A stretch of DNA of 64,000 nucleotides from Aricia agestis (lineage: Eukaryota; Arthropoda; Insecta; Lepidoptera; Lycaenidae), in NCBI RefSeq assembly GCF_905147365.1, contig NC_056407.1, positions 14,099,001-14,163,000 on the forward strand, given 5' to 3'. A program made the position numbers and the translations under genes. Below are positions 1 to 9,839 of this stretch, piece after piece. The first letter of the stretch is position 1, and the number at the start of each line of letters is the position of its first letter. Below the pieces are notes generated by a model. That model saw only the letters and a program-made list of their open reading frames with translations. It searched no databases and was not told the origin of the DNA.

Positions 1-487
1 GATGATACCACCTCTTATAGAAAGACTTTTGAGCAAGCTTCAGCGCGATGTAGAAGACGCACGGCGCCATCTATTATGAATTTTTGGAAGTAACTTAATT
101 TGAACAAATTTACGCATTTTCACCCCCTTACAACCCTTTTTTCCAGTAAAAAAGTATCCTATGTCCTTTCTCAGGCTTTAGACTATCTGTATACAAAATT
201 TCATTACAATAGGTTCGGTAGTTTTGGCGTTTTGCGTGAAAGCGAGACTGACAAACAGACAGACAGACAGATACTTTCGCATTTATAATATTAGTATAGA
301 TTATGTGCACACTGCACAGCTGTTTTTGGGTATTTTGATTAATAAAGGGCCGCGCTATACCGGAATGGCAGCAGCGAGGCGAGCACTTTCAGCGCTGCCA
401 GTCCGGTGTAGCGCGGCCCTAAGAGGGGTACCACTTACCAGGGTTTTAAAAAGTTTTTAAATTTGACACAAATTTTGTTGAGACCGA
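1..487. repeat. Helitron-like (Lep1-type) repeat, truncated by window edge
   Basis: Matches the reverse complement of 63500-63790 and the plus strand of 12421-12960. It contains the family's CAGA microsatellite, the motif ATAATATTAGTATAGATTAT, and a GC-rich hairpin. The short reading frames across it are by-products of the repeat. The left boundary lies outside the window. Confidence 0.75.
347..419. repeat. GC-rich hairpin inside Helitron-like repeat (copy 1)
   Basis: The arms are GGGCCGCGCTATACCGGAAT and its near-complement around a short loop containing CGAGGCGAG. The same hairpin occurs at 12827-12899, 40397-40468 and 63391-63463. It stands out strongly in GC against the AT-rich surroundings. 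Confidence 0.85.
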
Positions 488-716
488 CCTTTTAAGAGGG
501 AATAGGGTAATAGGGGGGAGGGTAGGGAAGGGAAGGGAATAGTTGAGGGTAGGGAAGGGAATAGGGTAGGGGTTAGGGGATTGGGCCTCCGGTAAACTCA
601 CTCACTCGCCGAAACACAGCGCAAGCGCTGTTTCACGCCGGTTTTCTGTGAGAACGTGGTATTTATCCAGTCGAGCCGGCCCATTCATGCCGAAGCATGG
701 CTCTCCCACGTATAGT
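488..716 (-). mobile_element. SINE fragment with LINE-like tail (minus)
   Basis: Contains GGCCTCCGGTAAACTCACTC, CGCAAGCGCTGTTTCACGCC and CATGGCTCTCCCACGTAT, the reverse complement of the element seen complete at 29345-29640. The terminal CAGGTGACCCGTTTGCTCG part is missing, so the copy is truncated. A G-rich purine stretch (AGGGTAGGGAAGGGAA type) lies inside it, as in the other copies. Confidence 0.75.
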
Positions 717-1475
717 ATATTTTATTATTGGTAGACTGTTGTTTCTGATATCTATTTTGGTAAGTGAGTTATTTAATAACATGTATAACAATCGAAAGAA
801 TCAAAACATTAACTCAACATGGTACTGGTACCACGTTGAGTTAATGTTATTAATAATATGATGTGATGATTTTATAGAAATACATATGAGTAAGCGATAG
901 CGCGATCTAGGCGACCCTTGGCGCCATCTGTTCCAGTTTTTGGAACTAACTTAATTTGAACAAATTTACGCATAAGCACCCCCTTACAACCCCTTTTTCC
1001 AGTAAGAAGTAGCCTATGTATTTTCTTAGGCTTTAGACTATCTGTGTACAAAATTTCATTACAATGGGTTCAGTAGTTTTGGCGCTGTTGTTTTTGAATT
1101 TGATATCTAAGTTGGTAGGTGAGTTATTAGTTAGTAACGTGTATAACAATCGAAAGAATCAAAAATTAACTCAGCATGGTACCACCTCTTATAGAAATAC
1201 ATATGAGCAAGCGATAGCGCGATCTAGGCGACTCTTGGCGCCATCTGTTCCAGTTTTTGGAACTAACTCAATTTGACCAAATTTACGCATTTTCACCTCC
1301 TTACAACCCCTTTTTCCAGTTAAAAAGTAGCCTATGTCCTTTCTCAGGCTTTAGACTATCTGTGTACAAAATTTCATTACAATCAGTTCAGTAGTTTTGG
1401 CGTGAAAGCGAGACAGACAGACAGACAGAGATACTTTCGCATTTAAAATAAGTATTAGTATAGATTAAATTAAAT
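717..1475. repeat. Two head-to-tail copies of a ~350 bp interspersed repeat
   Basis: GTATAACAATCGAAAGAATC occurs near 783 and again near 1141. Each occurrence is followed by GCGATAGCGCGATCTAGGCG, GGCGCCATCTGTTCCAG and TTTCATTACAAT. The second copy ends in a CAGA run. It belongs to the same superfamily as the repeat at 1-487. No coding capacity is seen. Confidence 0.7.
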
Positions 1476-1789
1476 ATTAATTTTATAAGACACTTATTTA
1501 AAGGGTCAGTTGTAAATTGCATGTTTGGTAAGTTAAAAATTATAAATGGCACGTCTAATAACTAGTTTAGCAGTTAAAATTAAACAGTAAAGTAAACAAA
1601 TATGAGTTGTAAAAAATAATGAAATGGATCATTGAAAACATTATTAAACAGTAAAATAATTCAATGAGCGGTAAAAATTAATGAATGAGCGGTTACGTGC
1701 AGTGGGCAGTTACGAATCGGAATTTAACAGTAAGAAATCTTATTCTAAGCAGCTTTTTAAACAATGAGGTGGTAAAATATAATAAAATC
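1476..1789. other. AT-rich stretch, no gene seen
   Basis: Low-complexity AT-rich DNA with loosely recurring CAGTAAA and AATGAGCGGT words. No open frame, RNA gene or clear terminal repeat was found. Confidence 0.5.
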
Positions 1790-2060
1790 GGCCAAGTGCG
1801 AGTCGAACTCGCCCATGGAGGGTTCCGTACCGTTATAAAGCGAAAGTAAGACGGTCGCCGTCTGCTGCCGCAGCACGCTCGCTGCGCTCGCTCGGCTCCC
1901 TCTGTGTTGTGGTCTAAGTTCTAACCTAACCTAACCTACTCTTGGACTTTCTGGATTGTGTTTGTTTTTGTTTTGGCGGGGGGCTGCGCCCCCCGAACCC
2001 CCCTTTCTTAGGGGGGCTGCGCCCCCCCTCCCTCCACTACGGTATCCGCGGTTAAGTAGG
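1790..2060. repeat. GC-rich island with CCTAA run and G/C hairpins
   Basis: Opens with AATCGGCCAAGTGCGAGTCG, the end of the lepidopteran GGGTTCCGTA repeat family (compare 27088-27545). It contains CTAACCTAACCTAACCTA at 1921-1938, which matches the insect telomere unit. Two copies of GGGGGGCTGCGCCCCCC then follow near 1977-2030. No gene is seen. Confidence 0.6.
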
Positions 2061-2175
2061 CCTTCTGTTATGTCGTTATCGAACCGCTCATTCCATCATT
2101 TTTATCTCTCATGATTATGACATGAGTTATTATTAATTGTTAGTTTTATTTGTTTCTTATAAAAATCGTTATTGA

Positions 2176-2350
2176 TATACAGGGTGTAACAAAAATAAGT
2201 GATAATACTTTAGGGTGTGTACGTGTTCCTTGTAGAGAGTTCATTGTGAAAGTAGCAGCGCTGAAAGACCAAAAAAATTTTTCACTATTGTATGGAGAAA
2301 CTCGTGATGCTCGGGCCCTTGCCCATACAAAAATGAAAAAAAAAAAAATC
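2176..2350 (+). mobile_element. Half copy of CAGGGTGTAAC palindromic MITE
   Basis: Begins TATACAGGGTGTAACAAAAA and runs through GTAGCAGCGCTGAAAGACC. This is the left arm of the MITE seen complete at 43095-43359 and 43752-44015. The right arm is missing. Confidence 0.75.
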
Positions 2351-2454
2351 GCGGTTCATCTGGTTCGTGAAGGGCCGATTAGCAACTTGCAGCCGTTTGG
2401 TGGGCTTTATTGCATTCTAGTTCGTGACATTTATGGATAATTACACATTAATGG

Positions 2455-2962
2455 AAAGTTGACCTGGTGCTGCAGCATCACCTGGTAATCAATAGGATAC
2501 CCAGCTCCTCACCAACTAAGAGCAATGGTTTTGTGTTTGGGCTCATTTTAATTACGACAACTAGTAAGACGTAGATAACCAATAAATTTTTGCATGCTGC
2601 TGCTGCAGCATCACCTGGATTCTATAGGAGCCGAGCTCCATATGAACCCAAAGTGGAGGTTTCATGTTTGGACTCATATTGACGGCCTCATCCAAAAGGA
2701 CATTCCTAGATGGTATTCATTGGGATATAATATTATGATCCTGTTCTATCAACAGAACAGACTTATTCTGCACTATAACCAACACAAGTTTAAAAAGCAT
2801 GAAATAAAATTAAATTAAGAAATTTAAAAAAAAACCCGCCAAACAACTTTAAAAAGTAATAAAATAATTTATTTTACTGACTTTAAGTTTAAATAATTCC
2901 TAAGTGTAAAGTGATATTTTAGTCCATAATTGTTGTCAAGGTGTGTCGGGCGACCGCTAATG
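2455..2962. repeat. Interspersed repeat with GCTGCAGCAGCA and CCGCCAAACAACTTT blocks
   Basis: The block with GCTGCTGCTGCAGCATCACC and the block with AAACAACTTTAAAAAGTAAT and CGACCGCTAATGTAGAT both recur at 36950-37345. The first block also recurs at 40090-40270. Copies differ by indels. No coding capacity was found. Confidence 0.65.
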
Positions 2963-2965
2963 TAG

Positions 2966-3034
2966 ATAGTTTAACACTAGAAAGACCGGAATTTTGAACT
3001 TCCTAGAAAGACCAAGAGCGGTCAAATGACCCAC
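2966..3034 (+). mobile_element. piggyBac-like terminal fragment
   Basis: TTTAACACTAGAAAGACCGG is followed by CCTAGAAAGACCAAGAGC, a subterminal repetition. The TTAAC(A/C)CTAGAAAG form resembles piggyBac-family ends with a TTAA target. No transposase or second end was found, so this is a remnant. Confidence 0.4.
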
Positions 3035-3384
3035 CGTATGTTTTTACTTTTTTTTGTGTGTCTTACTATTTTGCTTTTGCATTTTATTGATCGTGTAATT
3101 ATTTATAAATATAACTAAATTAAATTATAGAACAAATATTCTAGAAAATTATTTAAAAAAGTATTTTATAGACCTGCTACTGATATAATGACATTATAAT
3201 GACTCCACAAGATTTATTGGTTTTTTCCTGTATTTGAGCATAAAACACCGTTTTTTCAGATTTTATATTTTCTCATTTTTGCAATAGAATGGTAATGTTA
3301 CTCTTATGTTCACGTCTAGAAGCCATGAACATCTTGATGAAAATACCCTATTGGAGGACAAAACTATTATTTTTTCGTGTCGTA
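3035..3384. other. AT-rich stretch, no gene seen
   Basis: Runs of A and T with no terminal repeats and no supported open frame. Confidence 0.5.
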
Positions 3385-3432
3385 TTTTTGGTCACAATAT
3401 ACGACACGATTGTCGTATATTGTGACCAAAAA
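3385..3432. repeat. Perfect 48-bp palindrome
   Basis: 22-nt perfect arms (TTTTTGGTCACAATATACGA...) surround a 4-nt loop. It lies at the edge of the ACAGATGGCGTTTTAT repeat cluster. It may be the centre of a very short MITE. Confidence 0.8.
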
Positions 3433-3935
3433 CATCGATGCAAAGAACATTTTAGTTCTAATACGATTCAACAGATGGCGTTTTATTTTTTACTTCATTG
3501 TAACATAGAACTAATCATACTTATTAGTTATTATGTTTTTGTTTATAGTTTTTAATACGTTAGAATATTATGTTTAATAATATTATCATTTGTATAATAA
3601 TAATCAATCTATCTTATCTTATAGAACTCCTACTGCATTTCATATATATGTGACAAGTTGACAACAGAAGGCGCTCTAAAATAAAGGAGTTCAAGTGTAC
3701 CGTGTTGGCCTATATTCCATCCAGAAAATATATCAATGCAATCAACATTTTAATTCTAATATATGAAAACAGATGGCGTTTTATTTTTTACTTAAATATA
3801 TTTTATGTATAATATTATAAAAAATCCAGAAATATATCGATGCAATGAACATTTTAATTCTAATACGATTCAACAGATGGCGTTTTATTTTTTACTTCAT
3901 TGTAACATAGAACTAATCATACTTATTAGTTACTA
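3433..3935. repeat. Cluster of 'CAACAGATGGCG' repeats (three copies)
   Basis: The words AATACGATTCAACAGATGGC, TTTTATTTTTTACTTCATTG and AAAATCCAGAAATATATCGA recur here. They recur again at 40862-40970, at 41250-41640 (reverse), and at 62346-62450, 62870-62990 and 63120-63240. The family always borders Helitron-like ends and is probably cargo of that element. Confidence 0.7.
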
Positions 3936-4391
3936 GCTGTGGCCCGCGACTATGTACGCGTGGACTTCAGTTTATAAAGCGCGATGTCAACAAAATTGGT
4001 GTCAAAAGCTTTTATAAAAAAACCCTGGTACCCCTTTAATTTAAGGCCGAAGCCCACTGACATCATTTCAGACGTTGTATATATCTTGCCGTTCTCCGAA
4101 ACTTCGATAGCGCGATGCAGGAATGTTAGGCAGTGTGTTAGGAATTGTGGGTACCGCCACAAGTATTTCATTTTTTTATATTAAACTTTATATTTTATGC
4201 CAAATTTTAAAGCTTATTTACCCCCCCAATTACACAACTTTACCCATAAACTATTTATCATTCATAGGTTTAAGGTTATGTTACTGCACAGATAAAGTAC
4301 TGAGTTATTTAATACCTCAGAATAGATATAACAATCACCGCGCGCTATAAACTAAAGTCCACGCGGACGAAGTCGCGGGCAACAGCTAGTA
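3936..4391. mobile_element. Helitron-like element with two outward-facing 3' ends
   Basis: The left edge ACTAGCTGTGGCCCGCGACT is the reverse complement of a Lep1-type Helitron 3' end. The right edge, GAAGTCGCGGGCAACAGCTA then GT, is the same end in plus orientation. Two 3' ends facing outward suggest two head-to-head copies that lost their 5' parts. It encodes nothing recognisable. Confidence 0.6.
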
Positions 4392-4544
4392 AATAATAAA
4401 TAAATAAAAAAACATTGTTCTATGCGATCACATTATTTCGCATTTAATTATTTTCTAAACATAATGGAATACAACAACACGTCCAAAGCAAATGTTATTT
4501 CTAGATATCAGTACTTTCATTTGACACTAATTTATAAATTGCCC
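4392..4544. other. AT-rich spacer, nothing recognised
   Basis: No inverted repeat, open frame or RNA-gene signal was seen. Confidence 0.5.
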
Positions 4545-4559
4545 AAATGTGCCCATACT

Positions 4560-4712
4560 CCTTTTTATTCATAAGCAGATGACGGATCTACGTCATTTGG
4601 TCGGACTGTGTCAAGATGTTAGCTGTGATCAGTCGATTGGGTTTGACATAACGCAACCAAATTATGCAGGTCCACCATCCACCATCATCAATTTCTCTAA
4701 TAGTAGGTACAA
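4560..4712. mobile_element. Palindromic MITE, family 'TTTGGTCG...CGACCAAAT' (copy 1)
   Basis: Contains CATTTGGTCGGACTGTGTCA, then TTTGACATAACGCAACCAAA and TTTCTCTAATAGTAGG. The same layout appears at 13849-14029 and 30604-30769. The arms are imperfectly complementary. Confidence 0.6.
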
Positions 4713-4885
4713 TGTTTCGCCGCTTATTGATTCTTGTCGGAGATAGTTTTGTAACAGAATGAATGGATGTCTTCATTCATTGTTATTTAAATGAAACCGC
4801 ATTGTTCGTGAGATTACTCGACCGTCCGATTGAATCGTGTGTTTGATTCATGTGCTCTACTGGTGAACAATCGAAAAGGGGGTAA

Positions 4886-5070
4886 TACTCCACTCGGGCT
4901 AACTTGTCGCTAGCGGTCATTGACTCCCTGTCAAAAACTTGTCATTTTCCATATAAACTGCGTTTGACAATGAAGTGTCAGATATTGCCAATCGTGGTTT
5001 TATATGGAAAATGACAAGTTTTGGACAGGGAGTCAATGACCGCTAGCGACAAGTTAGCCCGAGTGGAGTA
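4886..5070. mobile_element. Palindromic MITE with TA ends
   Basis: The arms TACTCCACTCGGGCTAACTT and its exact complement extend about 75 bp inward, through GCTAGCGGTCATTGACTCCC. If TA is the target duplication, the element is 4888-5068, which would fit a Tc1/mariner-type non-autonomous element. The high arm identity suggests a young insertion. Confidence 0.8.
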
Positions 5071-5515
5071 TAGTTTTAAATCAAGATTTGACACTTATAA
5101 ATATTTCTTTAGGTTTCGAAAAATAATGTTGAAGTTGTTCAACTTCTACAGCTGATTTCAAAGAGTTCGGTATAGGTCTACCAGAATCTGATGGCAAATT
5201 TTGATAGCAGATTTTCAAAGAATATCCTTTGGATAAATTTTTATATTTCCATGTTTCACACACATAATAAACCGCTAAAGGAAAAAAAGGACCGAAATGT
5301 TTTATTCCAGTTACCCCGGTATTGCTAGTCAATTTATTTTCTCACTTTTTGCCATCAGATTACGTATCAGTTGTGACTTGTGTATGTGTCAAAAACTGCC
5401 GCACTCGGAGTGGAACATTGATTAGTGATCACTTAAAATATTATGTAATTACATAATTCAAAATGTTGACTGCCCCATACTAAATTATCAGTCAAATTCT
5501 TCATTAAATTGAAGG
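5071..5515. other. Unassigned DNA
   Basis: A minus-strand open stretch of 83 codons lies here (about 5081-5332). It has no recognised domain and no splice signals I trust. Nothing else was seen. Confidence 0.4.
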
Positions 5516-5996
5516 TTAAGAGGATACACCAGGGGCTAGAGAAATGAAAAAAAAGTACGTGTAATATTTATAGCTGTCTCCCTTACTTCAAGCCTATACC
5601 GCAAAACGCGATAGAGACAACTGCAGAAAATCCAGAAAATCAACGATTCGTTGTCCCCTGATTCCTTCTCCAAAACTTAACCGATTTAAGTACTTTTTTC
5701 ATTAAAGATTAAAAAAAGGCTTGAGCTATGTTCCTATGTTTTGCTTTTTTGGTATAATCTAGCAAAATCTATTTTCTGGACGTTTGAACACAGCGGAAAA
5801 TCTGGCCATTTTTTTGGGTTTTTGAACGTTCATATCTTATTTAATAATTAAATTATGAAAAAAAAGAAAACATAGGGACATTGTATTAGTGGCCGTAGAT
5901 ATTCAGGAAAAAAATTATAACTCTACTAGCATTATCCAGGGAGGAAACAGGGGACAACGTTTGTATGGAAAAAAGGGCGGTGTGGAATCCTCTTAA
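5516..5996 (+). mobile_element. ~480 bp MITE with TTAA ends (copy 1)
   Basis: Starts TTAAGAGGATACACCAGGGG and ends GGCGGTGTGGAATCCTCTTAA, an imperfect terminal inverted repeat flanked by TTAA. TTAA is the target of piggyBac-type transposases. Other copies are at 6756-7235 (inverted) and 9121-9604. There is no coding capacity. Confidence 0.75.
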
Positions 5997-6035
5997 TCAT
6001 AATTAAATGTCTCTGAGTACATAATATTATAATCT

Positions 6036-6185
6036 CTGTCCCCCTTACTAATAAACGCTGCATAAGCTTTGAATAGTTATACAGTGTTTTGTCTTCTTCA
6101 ATGCAATTAAAAATGTCACTTGTGTGACAGGAACAAAACACTGTATAACTATTCAAAGCTTATACAACGTTTATTAGTAAGGGGG
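6036..6185. mobile_element. Palindromic MITE, ~50-bp arms
   Basis: The arms run from CCCCCTTACTAATAAACG and TTTGAATAGTTATACAGTGT to the complementary ACACTGTATAACTATTCAAA and CGTTTATTAGTAAGGGGG. The right edge TTAGTTATTAGTAAGGGGG is duplicated once, just outside. Confidence 0.8.
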
Positions 6186-6249
6186 TTAGTTATTAGTAAG
6201 GGGGTTAGTATATAGCCGCCTATTTGCTATGTTTCTTGCCTAATGTTGT

Positions 6250-6755
6250 TTTTAGGGTTCCGTAGCCAAATGGGCAAGAAACGGAACCCTTATAGATTCG
6301 TCATGTCTGTCTGTCTGTCGGTCTGTCTGTCCGTCCGTATGTCACAGCCACTTTCCTCCGAAACTATAAGAGTTATACTATTGAAAATTGGTAAGTAGAT
6401 GTAGTCTGTAAACCGCATTAAGATTTTGATACAAAAATTGAGAAATTAATAAAAATTTTAGGGGTCCCCATAGGTACAACTACGTGTTATACCTATGGGG
6501 TTATACGTGTGCGGTATCTTTGGATAGGTCTTCAAAAATCATAATGAGGTTTCTCATATCATTTTTTTCTAACCTAGTTTGCGAGAGAGACTCTTCCAAA
6601 GTGGTAAAATGTGTGCCCCCCCCCTCTAACTTCTAAAGTAGGGGCAATTATATTTTAAACATTTTATAGAATTCTGTGAGGTTAATCAAGGGAAAACTTT
6701 TAGTGCTAGTATACAGTAAGTATAAGTACGGACTACGGTATTCCCATACTGTATT
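6250..6755 (+). repeat. GGGTTCCGTA-family interspersed repeat
   Basis: Begins TTAGGGTTCCGTAGCCAAAT and GGAACCCTTATAGATTCG, followed by a GTCT microsatellite. Related copies are at 27088-27545, 42290-42630, 46840-47475 and 51955-52220. It is a common lepidopteran repeat of unclear class. Confidence 0.65.
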
Positions 6756-7235
6756 TTAAGAGGAGTCCACACCGCCCTTTTTTCCATACAAACGTTGTCC
6801 CCTGTTTCCTCCCTGGATAATGCTAGTAGAGTTATAATTTTTTTCCTGAATGTCTACGGCCACTAATACAATGTCTCTATGTTTTCTTTTTTTCATAATT
6901 TAATTATTAAATAAGATATGAACGTTCAAAAACCCAAAAAAATGGCCAGATTTTCCGCTGTGTTCAAACGTCCAGAAAATAGATTTGGCTAGATTATACC
7001 AAAAAAGCAAAACATAGGAACACAGTTCAAGCTTTTTTTTTAATCTTTAATGAAAAAAGTACTTAAATCGGTTAAGTTTTGGAGAAGGAATCAGGGGACA
7101 ACGAATCGTTGATTTTCTGGATTTTCTGCAGTTGTCTCTATCGCGTTTTGCGGTATAGGCTTGAAGTAAGGGAGACAGCTATAGATATTACACGTACTTT
7201 TTTTTCATTTTCTAGCCCCTGGTGTATCCTCTTAA
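6756..7235 (-). mobile_element. ~480 bp MITE with TTAA ends (copy 2, inverted)
   Basis: Starts TTAAGAGGAGTCCACACCGC and ends GTGTATCCTCTTAA. It is nearly identical to the reverse complement of 5516-5996, from which it is separated by 759 bp. Confidence 0.75.
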
Positions 7236-8227
7236 TGAATTCGTTAAATTTACTTATGTATTTTCGCAAACGCTTATCGAGACCCAAATTTTAAGGTCAT
7301 TAATTTAATGGCTTAGAACCCGTGGGTAAAACAGACCGGTGACACTCACAAGTCACAAAGTCGTAATCGTAAACCATCACTGCTGTGATACGCGATAATA
7401 TTGTGGCGCAACTAAACGAATATTTGGTGTATTTTATTGTCGCAATACTTGGCAAAGTGCGCAAATTTTAGTTTATTGTTTTTGGATCCGCTTACAACGC
7501 CTGGTTAATTTTAACCGAACGATCAAAAGCAATGATTTACGAAGCGTTCACGGCGACATGCACACTCGGCCTTAAATTGACAAATGCTCGCTTTTATTCT
7601 TACTTTTTGGCTTTTATTATTTATATTATAAATATGCTGTGATTAATTACTTTTGTAAGATCAAAAAAATATAGTGGAACCAGGGCCCGATCCAGGGGGG
7701 CGAGCCGGGCATTTGCTCAGAGCGGGAAAATTTACCTACCTATCTTCCAACCTAACCATTATAACCATCCACGGTCCACCACCCAAGTTTGAGAATTTTA
7801 AATCTAAGGATATTGAAAATGTTCAAGTATTTTACTTAGATATCCCCCTGTCTTTACTCCCAAAAACTAGCCCATGACTCATTTGGTTTTCTATACTATG
7901 TAAAGGGCGGTGAAAATTATCTTTGCTCGGAGCGGCTAAATAGCTAGATCTCTGAGTGGAAAATAGCATAGGTAATGTAATTAAATATAGGTTGGTTTGA
8001 CACCGATATATCTATACTTATTTTGAACACTGAACTCATATTATGTGTTGTGATCGCAACGACTGCATACAATATTATGTATTTTGAACTATTTCATATT
8101 AGTACGCGATTAATTGACGCCGTTAAGCAATTTTTTTCGCATGTCTATGATAGAGCAGTAACTTTGTCCACAGTAGGTACATACATGCCTAATAGTTTTA
8201 AGGTTAATTAGTTAAAGCGACATCGTC
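7236..8227. other. Unassigned intergenic DNA
   Basis: A stretch near 7677 (CCAGGGCCCGATCCAGG) looks like the end of a degraded hAT-type repeat, but no partner end or target duplication was found. No gene was seen. Confidence 0.4.
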
Positions 8228-8270
8228 ATAGCACATTGGACCAATTCAGAGAATTGGTCCAATGTGCTAT
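8228..8270. repeat. Perfect 43-bp palindrome
   Basis: 20-nt arms (ATAGCACATTGGACCAATTC and its exact complement) surround a 3-nt loop AGA. It is isolated from the other repeats. Confidence 0.85.
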
Positions 8271-8667
8271 AACCGATAAATCAATAAAGATTGAAGGCTC
8301 ATAAATATTTTGCCGCACGAGAATATCTTTAATGCTTTCAGTGAAGTCGATATAACTTTTGTCCATGGCTTCTCTTGCGATTTGCGAGAAATAAGCAGCG
8401 CCCCCTACCACTGCGCAAAATGAAGTGTTAAAACCAAAATATTTTTTAGTCAGATCAATAAAAGTAAATTTCAACATACCAGAATAACCATATTTTCGAA
8501 ACAGGTATGAGCTGCTCCCCCCTAGCTGAAATCCTGGGTACGCCCATGAAAACCTTCATAGTAGTATCCAATAGACTGTGGTAGTAACTATGTCATTAAT
8601 CGAGACTCAAACTTTCTCAAAGTGCTTCCACCAAATTACATTCATTCATTCAAATTAATTTAGGGAT

Positions 8668-8820
8668 TAAGGGTCTGTTTCACCACTTCCTGATAAGTGA
8701 CGAAAAGGCTATCCACAAATTAACTTGACAGATCAAGTATGGAGAATCTGTCAAAAAGTTGTGAATTTTAAGTTTAAGCCTATTCGGTACTTTATCAGGA
8801 AGTGGTGAAATAGGCCCTTA
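8668..8820. mobile_element. Palindromic MITE 'GGGTCTGTTTCACCACTTCC'
   Basis: The left end TAAGGGTCTGTTTCACCACT and the right end AGTGGTGAAATAGGCCCTTA form imperfect inverted repeats. TCCTGATAAGT and ACTTTATCAGGA pair further in. The element is about 150 bp and non-coding. Confidence 0.75.
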
Positions 8821-8824
8821 GTGT

Positions 8825-9009
8825 CTAAACACACTATGTGGAATTTATCCGCGGCGGCGGAAATTCCGCATGATTACGTCAGCAATGTCAAATGTATATA
8901 ACTCGACGGAATTTCGGCATAGTGTGTCATCGACCATCGGTAATTTAAATACATTGCAGGCGCAATCAAGCCGAACTTCCGCCGCGGAAATTCGGCATAG
9001 TGTGTTTAG
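8825..9009. mobile_element. Palindromic MITE 'CTAAACACACTATG'
   Basis: Terminal inverted repeats CTAAACACACTATG and CATAGTGTGTTTAG flank GC-rich subterminal blocks (CCGCGGCGGCGGAAATTCCG; CTTCCGCCGCGGAAATTCGG). It starts four bases after the preceding MITE. A third internal GGAATTTCGGCATAGTGTGT copy suggests a rearranged or composite element. Confidence 0.75.
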
Positions 9010-9120
9010 AGTTTACACACTAAGAGCTATTTAAACTCACCGGGACGCCATCACGACGTAACCAGTGATATTACCATGTCACCTCTTCGTCGCTGCAAAG
9101 CGCTGTTTTTAAACTTAACT

Positions 9121-9604
9121 TTAAGAGGATACACCAGGGGCTAGAGAAATGAAAAAAAAAGTACGTGTAATATCTATAGCTGTCTCTCTTACCTCAAGCC
9201 CATACCGCAGAACGCGATAGAGACAACTGCAGAAAATCCAGAAAATCAACGATTCGTTGTCCCCTGATTCCTTCTCCAAAACTTAACCGATTTAAGTACT
9301 TTTTTCATTAAAGATTAAAAAAAGGCTTGAGCTGTGTTCCTATGTTTTGATTTTTTTTGTATAATCTAGCCAAATCTGTTTTCTAGACATTTGAACACAG
9401 CGAAAAATCTGGCCATTTTTTTGGGTTTTTGAACGTTCATATCTTATTTAATAATTAAATTATGAAAAAAAAAAGAAAACATAGGGACATCGTATTAGTG
9501 GCCGTAGATATTCAGGAAAAAATTATAACTTTACTAGCATTATCCAGGGAGGAAACAGGGGACAACGTTTGTATGGAAAAAAGGGCGGTGTGGACTCCTC
9601 TTCA
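9121..9604 (+). mobile_element. ~480 bp MITE with TTAA end (copy 3)
   Basis: Same family as 5516-5996. The left end is TTAAGAGGATACACC. The right target has changed to TTCA, which indicates an older copy or a point mutation. Confidence 0.75.
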
Positions 9605-9663
9605 GAAAAACACCGCAAAATCACTGGCTACGTCGCCTTGGCTTCCCGGTGAGATATAGCCCT

Positions 9664-9839
9664 GGGTTGATTCAGACCGCAACGCGACGCGTAGATGTAT
9701 TTCTAAAATATGGATTTGACAGATTGACAAGACGTCTCCCGCAATTGAAATCTGTCAAATCCATACAAATTTATGCCGCGCCGCGCCTCGCCTCGCCTTT
9801 ACCTGCATCTACGCGTCGCGTTGCGGCCTGAATCAACCC
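9664..9839. mobile_element. Palindromic MITE 'GGGTTGATTCAGACCGCAAC' (copy 1)
   Basis: The arms GGGTTGATTCAGACCGCAAC and the complement of CGACGCGTAGATG read back as CATCTACGCGTCG and CCTGAATCAACCC. An inner arm ATGGATTTGACAGATT also pairs with AATCTGTCAAATCCAT. A second copy is at 56919-57031. Confidence 0.8.

Noticed and set aside
1921..1938. True telomere end
   Set aside because: Only three or so CCTAA units inside ordinary sequence. Too short to be telomeric.
5081..5332. Minus-strand 83-codon open frame
   Set aside because: Composition is plausible but I recognise no domain and see no partner exons, so I do not call it a gene.
8226..8477. Minus-strand 83-codon open frame (KFTFIDLTKKYFGFNTSF...)
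   Set aside because: Begins at a repeat-like block (GGGCGTACCCAGGATTTCAG on the minus strand) and runs into a perfect palindrome. It could be a gene or transposon scrap, but the family is unidentified.
9462..9659. Plus-strand open frame (MKKKRKHRDIVLVAVD...) and its relative at 7079-7294
   Set aside because: Both lie inside copies of the TTAA MITE. The third copy breaks the frame, and no protein family is recognisable.
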